The notes under the pieces: model-generated | Told to the model about the DNA's origin: nothing | Database searches by the model: none | Seen by the model: only the letters and a program-made list of their open reading frames with translations | Translations under genes and position numbers: made by a program | Part shown: piece after piece, positions 10,967 to 21,333 of the stretch | Numbering within the stretch: position 1 is the stretch's first letter | Layout of the letters: every line of letters starts with the position of its first letter | Assembly: GCA_037951105.1 (NCBI GenBank) | Contig: JBAMJV010008146.1 | Coordinates: 1-64,000 of the forward strand | Source: Echinarachnius parma | Taxonomy: Eukaryota > Echinodermata > Echinoidea > Clypeasteroida > Echinarachniidae | DNA: 64,000 bases | Direction of reading: 5' to 3'

Positions 10967-12125
10967 TTAAACCGCTGCCGCTGATGGCGCTACTGGCTTG
11001 GGAGTGCTGGACGTACCACTTACCACCTGCGCGTAAGACGGCTGGACACCTGCCCGCAAAGACCAGGGTCTCCATGAGGCTGAGGACGCTGACGACGGAG
11101 TACGTCCCAGGGCGGCCGGTGCGTTACCGCGGGCTGCCCGTGGAACCGTCTTCCTCGCTGATGATGTCGGGTGGGGACGAGGGGTTGCCACTGCTGACAC
11201 TGGGGCGCGTCCCAAGGCGGCCGGTGCGCGAACGCTGACTGCCCGTGGTACCGTCCCTTTCACTAGCGGTGCCGAGGCTGGACGATGTCCTGCTGAAGAT
11301 GAAGCGCGGTCCAGAGCGGCCGGGGCGCGAACGCTGGCTGCTCGTGGAACGTCACGGTCACTGGCGATGACAAGGCTGAACGATGTCCTGTTGAGGGTGA
11401 AGTGCGATCCAGAGCGGCCGGGGCGCGAACGCTGGCTGCTCGTGGACCCGTCACGGTCGCTGGCGATGCCGAGGCGGGATGAGGTCCTGCGGCTACTACC
11501 GGTGACGGAGCACGTCCCAGGGCGGCCGGTGCACTAGGGCCGACGGGCCATGGAACGGGCACCTTCAAAGATGACAGGGGCTGCTTCCCAAGGGCTAGGA
11601 ACTCCTTCTGCTGTGCTGCCGTGAGGGAATTAAACAAGAAGCTCATTGGGCGCCAATGGATCAGCGCGGCTGGAGAGTTAACCTGATGGTGAAAGGCTGG
11701 CGCTCTCTCCACCGCTCCAGACGGGCGAGGGCCTTGATCTCTGAGGCTATCTCATCGGCGATGTAGTCGTCGGGCGACTTCCAGTTCTTGTTGACCCACT
11801 CCACGAGTCCTCCCGGGGTGGTCCCTTCTCCCAGCAGCACGATGGCCAGCCAGCGGATACCGATCCCTCGCTGGCGCCGGGATCCCAACGGCTCTCGCTC
11901 CCCTGGTTTCCGAATCCTAAAGTGGGCCGGAAAATGGAAGTACGTGTGTCGTTTTAACTTCTCAGTTCGGTGCACACACCCAGACACCGGGCATAGTTGC
12001 TTGCGCGGCTTCCGCTTCTTCGCTGGCTTCGGAGGGTCCTCTGAGGGGTCAGACCGGGGGCGCTTGTCTCCCCGCCTATCATTCCCGGAGGGATCCATCT
12101 GGAGGAAAGAAATGAATGCATACAA
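10967..12125 (-). pseudogene. N-terminal and Ala/Pro-rich part of the Gypsy third coding region
   Basis: Three overlapping minus-strand frames follow one another. 12125-11661 starts with a basic stretch (KPAKKRKPRK) and a zinc-finger-like CPVSGCVHR...KRHTYFHFP (C-x4-C then spaced His). It continues into a non-repetitive stretch with GGLVEWVNKNWKSPDD. 11712-11263 has FLFNSLTAAQQKEFLALGK and then APAALGRAP-type repeats. 11263-10967 continues the same repeats and contains SYAQVVSG. One frame change lies at about 11690-11712. A second, near 11350, is a single missing base relative to the neighbouring repeat unit. The stop at 10967-10969 ends the run. Together with the TatD segment these look like one long protein broken by small lesions. 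The alternative is separate exons or genes. I do not recognise the N-terminal part. Confidence 0.6.
11098..11540 (-). repeat. Coding minisatellite, about 110-bp units
   Basis: Five imperfect GC-rich units, each with GCGGCCGG(G/T)GC followed by GCTGCCCGTGG-like and CACGGTC-like blocks. On the minus strand they encode APAALGR(A/T)(P/S) plus Pro/Ser/Ala linkers. Unit-length change here would change the length of the linker in front of the TatD domain. GC content is far above the flanks. Confidence 0.8.
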
Positions 12126-12282
12126 GGGAAGAAAATATTAAAAACTATCCATTTTTAATTTCCCCTCCCTGTACTCTAGCCCAATTGACCAACCATCATC
12201 AATTACCTCAGACTCTACCTCTTCACCCCCTCTTTTTCCTTTTTTTTTTTTTTTTTTTTTGAAAGCATAAAGCCCTTAAAGC

Positions 12283-13028
12283 TTAAATGCCCCTCCTCCG
12301 CCCCTTCCGCTTACACTTCGGGCAATAATACCTACGCAATTTCACCCCAACGCTAGGCACCACATTCACACACCTGCCATGAAACCACTCATCGCAGCGA
12401 TCGCATTGAATCATAAATTTTCCATCGTCCGGCCTCCGACATAAACAATATGACTCTTTGTCTAGCCGCACTGGGACTGATTGTCCTGCCGCACAACGAG
12501 TCTTACACTTCTTCAATCTATCATGATTCACTGTGAATACAGCGTTTCTATGGCGCAAGCGAAATACGACCGGGGACAAGCAGGCTATCACCTGAGCGGG
12601 CCCTTTCCAGGGGGGCACAATTTCTTGCACCTCCCTTTCTGGATGGCCAGGTCTAGGTAATACACCAAGTCTCCTTCCTTATACTCGTGTATATTCACCC
12701 TAACATCATGATCCCGCGCCATACGAGCTTGTGTAGACTTTAATTTACTACGAGCAGTCTCATGTGCTTGCTGCATTGCCTGCGTGAGCTGCGCACAATA
12801 TTCATTAACCGGCACCTCCTGCTGTGCCACAGGCAAAGGGAACATTAAATCAGCGGGCTGGTTCGTTTCCCTTCCCATCATTAACATATTTGGGGTTGCC
12901 CCTGTACTACGGTTAACTGTCGATCTGATCGCGCTCGCCAGCTGAGGCAAAAACTTGTCCCAACTGGATTGAGACGTGCCTATATAACAGCGTACCGCGT
13001 CCATTAGTGTCCGGTTGTACCGCTCTAC
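12283..13028 (-). pseudogene. Integrase C-terminal region with PHD finger (detached from pol by a stop and a frameshift)
   Basis: In frame directly below the pol stop, the sequence resumes at VERYN and runs to 12588. It includes a typical Gypsy integrase C-terminal part (GATPNMLMMGRE, then DVRVNIHEYKEGDLVYY). A frame change at about 12610-12625, next to a run of six G, leads into 12630-12283. There WKGPAQVIACLSP and VNHDRLKKC complete the integrase tail. A C4-H-C3 PHD finger follows: YCLCRRP, MIQCDRCDEWFHGRC, YYCPKC. The Trp in CDEWFH and the Tyr and Met before the zinc ligands match the aromatic-cage positions of H3K4me3-binding PHD fingers. The protein ends in a basic tail (KCKRKGRRRG). Chromoviral Gypsy elements carry a chromodomain at this spot; a PHD finger there could serve the same targeting role. 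That function is inference. Confidence 0.85.
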
Positions 13029-16000
13029 TTAACCATTCGAGGATGGGTGATATGGTGTCGTTCGTGCTTTATGAATCTTCAATATTTTACACAACTCCAC
13101 AAAAAGCCTACTCTCAAAATTCCGCCCCTGATCTGAAAAGATCTGTAGGGGGTAACCAAACCTACAAAAAAACTCATTCACCGCTGCTTGCGCGGTGACT
13201 TCGGCAGTTTGCGAGGGGAGGGGAATACATTCAACCCATTTAGTGAACTGGTCGACCATCATAAGTATATGTTCGTTTCCTTTTCCAGTCTTTGGCAACG
13301 GGCCAATAAAATCGATATGCACCCGCTCCATGGGAACCCCCGCGTGGCATTTGGTCATCGGGACCCGACTGTGTCTATTCCCTTTCTTGCAACTCCCACA
13401 CTCCGGGCAAGATTCTACATGCTGCTTCACATCTCTTACCAACCCATACCAATAATACTTAAGCTTAATTCTTTCTACCGTCCTATTAACTCCTGAGTGA
13501 CCCGCTGAGGGTAGATCGTGATTGTTAGTCACCACCTGTTCCCTCAGCTTTCTTGGAACTAGGATCCTAAGTTCGTCATCTATTTTCCACCAAATAATAT
13601 TATCCTTCAAGCAAAACAATTGACGATTTAACCAAAGCCACTTCTCCTCAGGCCCCCATAACATAATTTCATATTCCCTTGGCTCCACTTTATTCTTCAG
13701 CCAATCTAACAAAAACTTAAACACTGCATCTTGTTCCTGCTCCGTTCGGAGCTGAACGTCCGGGCCTACTTGTCCTAAAGTTACTATATCTATACTCCTT
13801 TCCTCGTCCTTATCTACCAAATCCAAATGGGCCCCTCCCCCAATACTACCGGATGTAACACAAAACACCAACGGCTCTCCCGCAGTTTCCTCGCCTACTC
13901 CTACTACCCTTACCCCATGCTGGTGGCCTATGCCTGGTGCTTTATTCTTACTCTCATCTAGAGGTATAACCTTAACACCTCCATCACACTCTAGCTTAGG
14001 ACCCGACTCAGTTTCCGAAGGTTGCCTTATCTTCTTCCTAAAAGCCAAGGGTACTACGTTGTCCACCTTCCTCTTGAATGGTCCCCAGTTTTGATGAGCC
14101 CGAGTGCAATAATGGCAGCCACCACAGGGGAGTGTAGGCGGAGAAATGCCGGGCTTATACTCATTGCAAGGGTCCATGTGGTCCGGAATCCGCGAGAGCG
14201 CGTCCGCGTTACCATGCTTACTCCCAGGACGATGGACCACCGTCATATCGTATTGACTCAACTCCTCCAGCCAACGTGCTATTTGCCCTTGTGGATTCTT
14301 AAAATTTAATAACCATGTTAGGCTGCTGTGGTCCGTACGGACTATGAAAGGCTTTCCTAACAAATAGTGGCGGTACTGGCGAGTAAACAGCACTACTGCC
14401 AATAATTCCCTTCGAGTGACACAATAGCGACGTTGGATTGGCGTGAGTGAGACACTACCATATGCGATGACCCGTTCCTGCCCGTCCTGTAACTGAACGA
14501 GCTCGGCCCCTAACGCGACATCAGAAGCATCCGTATCCAAAATAAATGGATCCTCCTGATTGGGGAGCACTAGAAAGGGTGCAGACGTTAAGAGGTTCTT
14601 AATGGCTTCGAACCCTTCCTGCTGTGCATCCCCCCAATGAAACGCTTGCTTGCCTGTTATGCAATACAGTGGGACTGCAGCGCGAGCATAGTCCTTAAGA
14701 AAAATACGGTGGTAATTCACCAACCCTAGGAATTGCTCCACCTCGCGTGTAGTACGTGGGGTGGGCCACTCCTGCACAGCTTGCACGTGCTCTTTCTTAA
14801 GGTGCATGCCCCTACTATCAACATTGCGTCCTAGGAACTCGGCTTCTCTTTGAAATAAAGCACATTTCTTGGGCTTAAGTTTTAGCCGGTATTCAATGAA
14901 CCTTATAAACACTTGCCGTAGATTGGCTATGTGTTCATCGAATGACCGTCCTAGCACGACAATATCATCCAGAAAGGCTAACACAGTGCTCCAGTTCAAC
15001 CCATGCAGCACTAAATTCATAGCGCGCGAAAAAGTTGCCGGAGCATTGCACAAACCAAATCCCATGCGTACAAACTCGAACAGGCCGTATCGAGTGATAA
15101 ATGCAGTCTTCCTCCTATCGGCTTCATTCATTTTGATTTGCCAGTAGGCCGAGTTAGCGTCTAGCTTTGAAAACCAGACGTTCCCCGCCAGAATGTCCAA
15201 ACATTCTTCAATATTTGGCAGAGGATATACATCTTTCCTTGTGACCGCATTTAACCCCCGATAATCAATGCACCAGCGTACATTGCCGTCCCGTTTACGT
15301 ATCAAGACCGGCGCGGAAGCCCACTCAGAAATAGAAGGCTGAATCACACCCGCCTGCAACATCTTATCTAAATGCGCTTTCTCCTCGTTTACAAAACTCA
15401 TTGGAGTTCGCCGCATCTTTAACTTTACTGGTGCCGCGTCACCAGTTTCTATCGCGTGCTCAATGGCAGTAAATTCCCCTAAATCAAATTCACCGCGCGC
15501 AAACACGTCCTGGAATTCAATGAGTAATTCCTTTAACTCATTCTGCTGCGCTAGCGGCAATGTTTCACTAGACCGCGACCACAAATTCTCCAAATGCTCG
15601 GGCATTTGGACGTCTTCATTATCTACCTCCACTTGGCACGCGCCAGAAACTGGAGCGAGTGTATCCTCGTCTACTATTTCCTCAGCATATCCTAGTACAC
15701 TTCCCTGCTTTAAGTGTACATGATGTTCGCTAACATTCAACCCATATACACATATATCCTTCCCCCTATCAAAAACGATTCGGGGAACCCACACGGGCAA
15801 ATCCCGAGTCGCCTCGAAGATGAACTGCGACAGAGAGCTGTCCGCACTGCCTACAATTCGTTTGGCACAGCCAGGAGGGATGATTGTATCCTTACAAACC
15901 AATACTCTAGCTAGCCTCACTGGCTCGGCCCTCGAACCAAATTGCAGTGCTAACACCTCCCCATCCAGTTCGAGCAAAGATTGCTGAATCTGTATATTCG

Positions 16001-16865
16001 CATTATAGCGGCGCAAAAAGTCTATGCCAAGTAGCATATCGTCACCTATAGCTGCCACATACAACTGCTCACTAAAACATTTGCTGCCTAACGACAAGTT
16101 GACTGGCCCTATTACGGAGCCGGCCATTCTCATTTCACGCCCGGCCGCATGCAAAACGATAGATTTTAAAGTCGGTGGCTTTGGGCTAAGCAGCTCGTAT
16201 ACAGAATCGGAAATAATAGTTACCTCCGCCGCGGTATCTACTATTGCTCGAACCTCTACGTTCTCCACTCGCATCAGTACGCTCATCATTGAATTTGACC
16301 TTAACTGATTGACGACCACCTCCTCGACGTCATCCACCTCCTCAGGGAGTACTCGAATACACTCCTCAAATTTATGCGCTAGCTCAAATTTACTCAAATC
16401 GAGTGTAACTATAGATTGATCACTAGGTGGGGAGAACTGCGCCTCGTGATCAACTAGCCCATCAATTATGTCGCTTATGACTTCCCTAATTAATGAATGA
16501 CTGTCAGTGGCGGCTTCGCTGAATATTGCGGGTGCGTCATCCAGTGAGTCCACCACTTGATCTACCATTTCACTTAGCAAATCCGTTAATGTGATCAACG
16601 TATCCATATCTCCTAATTCTAGAGTTTGATCGACGATCAGGGCTTCTAACGTTGGCTCTTCCAAAATTATTTCCCCGGCCATTTCCTCATTCCCTAAATC
16701 AATAGATTTAACAATCAGGGTTTCTATTTTTAACTCGTTAAAAATAGTTTCCCCAGTTGCGCCATCATTCCTTAAATCCAAATTGTGAGCTATGACCCGG
16801 GTTCCTAAATCTCTCTGATTTTCTTCCCCGATCATAGACTTTATTTTTGTATCTAATAATATATT

Positions 16866-17003
16866 AGTCAGGGCTTCCAATTCCACCTGAACTGTTTCCC
16901 CGGCCAAATTCATCTGTTTTTCGGCCCCAATGCACTCTTTTTCCATATCCATTACTGTATTGGTCAGGGCTTCCAATTCCACCTGAACTGTTTCCCCGGC
17001 CAA
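16866..17003 (-). repeat. Tandem duplication in pol N-terminal region
   Basis: A segment encoding LAGETVQVELEALTN occurs twice, about 99 bp apart, in the same frame. Shorter degenerate versions (AGEIILEEPTLEALI, TGETIFNELKIETLI) follow further along. The region looks like an expanding spacer rather than a folded enzyme domain. Confidence 0.75.
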
Positions 17004-17032
17004 CGGCAATAATAATCCTAACTTTTGACCAT

Positions 17033-18676
17033 CTAAGTGTCGGATCGGGGAGAGTCGGCCTCGTCCCCCGACCCACCCTCGTTTCCCTCCCTTTCCAGGA
17101 ACGAAACGCTCTTTTCAGCTTTCCGAGGGCAATCGCGCTTAAAGTGACCAGTCTCTCCGCACAAAAAGCATTTATAACGAGAGGGCGACGTGGCAGGCGA
17201 CCTGGAACGAGTTGATAACCGCTCCAGAGCTTCTATCACGCCCCCCAGTTTGTTTTCAACGGTGTTCAAACGGGTCTCTATGGTCCGTTCTATGGCCACA
17301 AAACGCTTCTCTACTTTATCCTCGTATTCACTGGTTCGTTTTTCACGCGAACCAGTTTCCACCCGCGGAGGATCTACTGGCTTACTCGGTACGCTTGGAC
17401 GGGCACTAACCTGGCGTACGTCTATATCGGGTTCAGCGCGCTCGTTGCCGTAGCCCACCTGCCGTGCGCCGCGCCGAGGCCTACCGTACATCACGCGGTA
17501 AGTGTGCTGATACCAGCGCACCGCATCTAACGCCTTCTCCAAACTAACTGGCCGCGAGTTAATAGCATATTGGCCTGCCTCTAAGTCAGAGCACCCCTGG
17601 CAAAATCGGAGGATCAGTTGTTTCTGAATCAAACCTTCCGGCATGCCAGGAAATGCTTGTAACGCTAGCTGCAGCAGTCGGTCCGCCCACTCGAGGACCG
17701 GCTCGTCTGCTCCCTGCTTTGCATAATTAAATTGCATTTGACTAGCCTCTGGCAAATCACGCAGCGCAAAACGCCTCTCTAGTTTGCTCACCAAATCAAA
17801 ATATTCAATATAGGGCTCGCGCTCCACCACCATAGCATAGTACTCACTAGCCTTCCCACCCAAGCACCAACACAAATTATTCTTTCTTTGCTGCCCGTTC
17901 CACCTATACTCATCCGCGTAGGCAGTGAATTTTGTCAGGAATGCCTGCCAACTCCCCTTCCCCTCATACAAAATCGAACGCGGCAACGCGGGTGGTGGTC
18001 TTAAAGCATTCGGATCTACCACGGGGGGCATACCAAAACCTGCACGGCCTGCGGGGGATGGAGGCTGTCCTACGGGGGGCCCTGACCCTGGGGGTTGCAT
18101 TGGAATAGGCCTAGAGACTACTGGGGGACACCCGCCATTAAACTGTGGGGGGTCTGGCCACCCCATTCCTGGAGGGGGGCGATGGGAAACCCCTCCCTGA
18201 AACTGAGGAATTTGCATCCCAGTACCCACACGTGGGGGAAGTGGAGGAAGTTCTAACGGGGGAATATCCATAAACGCAGGATTCCTCATCGGGGTCGCCC
18301 GACCAAAATGGAATGGGGGCGCGTTATTCCTTTCCTCCCGGCCACTACTCAGGGGTGGATTATTACCGTTCCCGTCACTCATTGGAAGATGGGGCCTAAA
18401 GTCAAATTGATCCGCCACCTGTTCAATATTCTTAATATGCGGCAACCGCATAAAATCCTGACGAGTCAAATTTGTACATGCCCTACGCAAATCCAATATT
18501 CGCTGTGCAGTAGCATCGCCTATACCTTCAACATCGGTGAGGTCCCGCGGTGAGCACACATTAATCAACACTTTTCCCTCATACATTTTCATAACACGCC
18601 TGCTGCTAGCAATCAAATCCTTAACGAACACACACCAAGTGCAAATACTCATCCACCAGGTATACTCAATGCACAA
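17033..18676 (-). CDS. gag: Gag polyprotein with helix-hairpin-helix, capsid and zinc knuckle
   Basis: 547 codons, intact. Residues about 35-80 (VLINVCSPRDLTDVEGIGDA...TAQRILDLRR) match a ComEA-like helix-hairpin-helix, with VEGIGDATAQRI as the hairpin. A Pro/Gly-rich stretch follows (about 100-220, PPLELPPLPPR type). Residues about 235-400 are a retrotransposon capsid domain, with WQAFLTKFTAYADEY, ALRDLPEASQMQF and QKQLILRFCQG as landmarks. Near the C-terminus one CCHC zinc knuckle, CFLCGETGHFKRDC, would bind RNA. The end is acidic. Gag would form the particle in the cytoplasm and package element RNA. The first ATG is used provisionally; MKMYEGK some 29 residues on is an alternative start. 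Confidence 0.9.
   Translation of the reverse strand: MCIEYTWWMSICTWCVFVKDLIASSRRVMKMYEGKVLINVCSPRDLTDVEGIGDATAQRILDLRRACTNLTRQDFMRLPHIKNIEQVADQFDFRPHLPMSDGNGNNPPLSSGREERNNAPPFHFGRATPMRNPAFMDIPPLELPPLPPRVGTGMQIPQFQGGVSHRPPPGMGWPDPPQFNGGCPPVVSRPIPMQPPGSGPPVGQPPSPAGRAGFGMPPVVDPNALRPPPALPRSILYEGKGSWQAFLTKFTAYADEYRWNGQQRKNNLCWCLGGKASEYYAMVVEREPYIEYFDLVSKLERRFALRDLPEASQMQFNYAKQGADEPVLEWADRLLQLALQAFPGMPEGLIQKQLILRFCQGCSDLEAGQYAINSRPVSLEKALDAVRWYQHTYRVMYGRPRRGARQVGYGNERAEPDIDVRQVSARPSVPSKPVDPPRVETGSREKRTSEYEDKVEKRFVAIERTIETRLNTVENKLGGVIEALERLSTRSRSPATSPSRYKCFLCGETGHFKRDCPRKAEKSVSFLEREGNEGGSGDEADSPRSDT
17045..17087 (-). promoter_or_regulatory. Programmed -1 ribosomal frameshift signal between gag and pol
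   Basis: On the minus strand the heptamer GGGAAAC at 17087-17081 is phased as G GGA AAC in the gag frame (Gly-Asn codons), a canonical X XXY YYZ slippery site. Nine bases downstream, TCGGGG (17071-17066) can pair with CCCCGA (17050-17045) to form a GC-rich stem. Pol is open in exactly the -1 frame through this site, and gag ends at TAG 17035-17033. Phase, spacing and stem all agree. The efficiency is unknown. Confidence 0.8.
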
Positions 18677-19021
18677 TAATAATTACTAGTTGCACACTTT
18701 CGATCACCATGCAATATAAAACCAAATGTTCAGACCGCACTCAAAATGTACTACTAATTTCCAATTACTATCATACAATCCCTTTAAACTCTAAACAATC
18801 AAGAATCATATCTTCAATTTAACCATGAGACCCCTCCCAATATTACATTATTGCTTCACTTAATTAAAAGCCCTACAAATATTTCCACCCAATTTATTGA
18901 ACTTCCCAATTTTAGTGAGCACCCCACAAAGACTATTAAACCCTTATATATAATTCCCAATTCTTACTAACAATTACTGACTTACTAGAACACAAGAAGC
19001 GTTGCTCTCGCTCGGGATGGG

Positions 19022-19250
19022 TCCGCGGTCAATCACGGGCCTGGTCTTGGATGACCAACGATGAGTCGAGTCCGTGGTCTCTCACGGGCCTGGTCTTGGA
19101 TGACAAACGATGAGTAGAGTCCGTGGTCTATCACGGGCCTGGTCTTGGATGACAAACGATGAGTAGAGTCCGTGGTCTATCACGGGCCTGGTCTTGCGAA
19201 GCTTATCTTGGACTTGCTGGTCCGTGGTCAATCACGGGCCTTGTCTTGGA
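19022..19250 (-). repeat. 49-bp tandem repeat in the Gypsy leader
   Basis: Units start at 19022, 19071, 19120 and 19169; a truncated one starts at 19221. The core is TCCGTGGTC(T/A)(C/A)TCACGGGCC, followed by TGGTCTTGGATGACAAACGA and TGAGTAGAG. The embedded CCGTGG...(T)CACGGG is itself an imperfect inverted repeat, so each unit could fold into a hairpin in the RNA. Confidence 0.9.
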
Positions 19251-20805
19251 ACAAACAAAAAGGGATAAGCGTTAGCCAGCCAATAACCTTAATTTGCCCT
19301 AAACTAAAGACCCCGCCCCACTAAAACCTCCGCTGCTAGCGTCCAAGTGATTCTAAGGGAATAAAAGTACTAATAAAAAATGTTAGCACCACAATATTCT
19401 CTTAAAATGAAGCTCCTTTTTGCATTCAATAATTAAGGTTTATAGAACAAATTTTACAAAATGCTACTTATAATCTACAATGAGCAATCAACAAGACTAT
19501 TAGTTGCTTCACTCACTACATGTGTATTCCCATCAAGGTCTAATAGGAGTCCACACTTATTACAACCTTATCCACTAAAGAATGTATGATGTGTATCTTC
19601 ACAATATAATATAATCTACTCTAACAAACAAGTGTCCAAAATCACCATACAATTACAACAATAATATCCTTATATTCTACCTTAAATTCAACAAGTGTCC
19701 GTTTTCACTATATAAGCAATCCTTAAGGCACTGCACACTAATCTCAATAATGTCCACAAAATGCAAACACTAGCTTAATTACTAGTATCTACATCTACAA
19801 TCTCACTCCCTACTTTTTTTTTTTTTTTTTTCAACAAACTCCCCAAGTCAACATGACAAAGAGATACATAATCAACCCACACTACCAAGCATGAATACAA
19901 AAAAAACCTTAAGTCCAACTAACACGGAGCTTCATAATTATCTTAGTCTTACACTAACCATGCATAAATAAGTTTAAATGCTTCCAAAAATTCTCAAGTC
20001 CACTCGACGAGGAATTCCAAAATTATCTTTCACTAAGTAAGCATGCCAAAATTTCAATGTCACAAAAACTTCCCATGCTAACTTTCCAAGCTACCAATCT
20101 TAAATTGACAAATTCATAAATTAAGAATATGATCAATAATGATCGACAAGTCCACGTGTTCACGAGGCTCAGTCATATAATCAATGTCCTCTGCGAGGTA
20201 TCCCAAAATTTGTCTCAAAAAATTTCTAAGTCAACTTAGTAAAGAGAGGGAAAAACCAAACCTTCCCTAAATTTAGCTAAGTCCACACTGCGAAGAAGAG
20301 GAAAAATCCCCCCTCTAACTTCACCTCCCTAAATTTCCTTAGCCGAAATATCAACGGAGAGAGTAATATTATAATTCTTTCTCAACAAATTTCCCAGTCA
20401 ACTTAGTAAGAAAAGGGAAAAAACCAAAACTTCCCCAAATTCAGTCCAAACATCAACGAGGAGAATAAATAATTCCCCTAACACTTTCTCCTCCCCCACC
20501 AAAAAAGAACTCACAAATCCAAAAACCCGGCAAGGGAATCGAAAACCCTCACGCACCCGTCAACACGTGCACAAATACACACACGAATGAATTTCCAACA
20601 TGGCGGCCCACGTGCGTTGCAAAAAATTTACTTTACCACGCACGCATTTACTCTAAAATTACCCAATATTACTTACCCTACAAGCTTCGAAAATCAACCT
20701 TATAATTCACAAAACACCTCTCACTATCTCCAATAGGAAATACCAAGTTCATATAGCACAACAAATCGACAATACAGACCACGACGGCCGAGAAGAAGTC
20801 CGCTT

Positions 20806-20829
20806 GTTCGATGTGCGAGCGGCGTCATT
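20806..20829 (-). other. Candidate primer binding site region
   Basis: The bases next to the 5' LTR do not start with the usual TGG that pairs with a tRNA CCA end. Read on the plus strand, however, they look like the 3' part of a tRNA: TTCGATG like a T-loop, five bases like a T-stem strand, seven like an acceptor strand, then CA. This suggests a tRNA primer with an offset or mutated CCA match. It is a pattern resemblance only. Confidence 0.3.
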
Positions 20830-21333
20830 TGTAGAGAAATACCCGGTTACCCGCCATACCTCTATGCCGACGGCTCCGGCGTTCCTCCGGCGCCGCTGTC
20901 CCCTGCTGGCGACGTGCGCAGTGGGCCCACACGACGCGACGCACGACGACGGGACGGCCGAAGCTACCGGCGCTGGCTCTGGCTGGCGATGGCGACCGGA
21001 CTCTTCCGTGTATATATATGCTGAACCACCTATCACTTATCATGCTATAAACTACGACAAAGCTACTACAAACGTGCTAACTGGTATATAGACGACTAAC
21101 TAGATATATACTCTTCACACTATAACTGTAACTGTAACTGTAACTGTCTGGTTCTGAACTCCCTGAACTAAGCATTGCCAAGCCTTTATATAGCTTCCCC
21201 AGGGCCAGAGGGCCATTAGGCTTGCCTAACATTCCCCCTATTGTTATTGCCTACCTGAGCAGGACAAAGGACCAGTGTCCACACTACTGCCCTTAACTGG
21301 GGCTAACTAGAGGAATAATCCTATTTCTCTACA
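20830..21333 (-). repeat. 5' LTR of the Gypsy element
   Basis: 504 bp, TG...CA boundaries, nearly identical to the LTR at 9349-9856. It would carry the promoter for leftward transcription. TATATATATG at about 21010-21020, about 320 bp downstream of the LTR's transcriptional left end, is a possible TATA element; its use is unproven. Confidence 0.95.

Larger units (their letters stand above)
13029..17114 (-). pseudogene. pol: Gypsy pol polyprotein: protease, reverse transcriptase, RNase H, integrase (ends at a premature stop)
   Basis: The frame is open from a TGA at 17115-17117 down to TAA at 13029-13031, overlapping the end of gag by about 80 bases in the -1 frame. There is no ATG at its head, so expression as a Gag-Pol fusion is expected. 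Order: acidic N-terminal region with a duplicated LAGETVQVELEALTN segment; aspartic protease (IVDTAAEVTII); RT with YPLPNIEECLD, LDANSAYWQI, FGLCNAPATF and the catalytic FLDDIVV; RNase H (LDTDASDVALGAEL, RRYCVTRRELLAVV, RTDHSSLTWLL); integrase HHCC zinc domain (HDLPSAGH...CPECGSC) and the first two catalytic Asp (HIDFIGPLP, FSDQGRNF). The stop falls just after YHPSSNG, two codons before the third catalytic residue, Glu of VER. As written this copy cannot make a full integrase. Confidence 0.95.
18677..20829 (-). other. Long untranslated leader of the Gypsy element
   Basis: 2.15 kb between the 5' LTR and gag with no long open frame on the coding strand. It is A/C-rich on the plus strand and includes a 49-bp tandem repeat (19022-19250), a T run (about 19816-19832) and several AAGTCCAC/GAGGAATTCC-type reiterations around 19990-20480. 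Such a leader may hold packaging or translation-control structure; nothing specific can be claimed. Confidence 0.7.
9349..21333 (-). mobile_element. Ty3/Gypsy LTR retrotransposon, about 12 kb, with PHD-finger integrase and TatD-like third coding region
   Basis: Two LTRs of 508 and 504 bp begin TG and end CA. The outer flanks carry CTTC at 9345-9348 and 21334-21337, a 4-bp target duplication. Transcription runs leftward: 5' LTR 21333-20830, long leader, gag 18676-17033, pol, integrase with PHD finger, a third coding region, polypurine tract, 3' LTR 9856-9349. The order protease-RT-RNase H-integrase places it in Ty3/Gypsy. At 12 kb it is about twice the usual length; the excess is the 2.1 kb leader and the 2 kb third region. 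The LTRs differ by one substitution and two repeat-length changes that I could find, so insertion was recent, yet the coding regions are broken in several places. Confidence 0.95.

Noticed and set aside
10526-11238. Plus-strand open frames opposite the TatD and repeat regions
   Set aside because: They are antisense shadows of GC-rich coding sequence; only the minus strand shows conserved motifs.
20806-20829. Functional tRNA gene
   Set aside because: Only a 3'-half-like fragment is present; there is no D-arm, anticodon arm or acceptor partner next to it.
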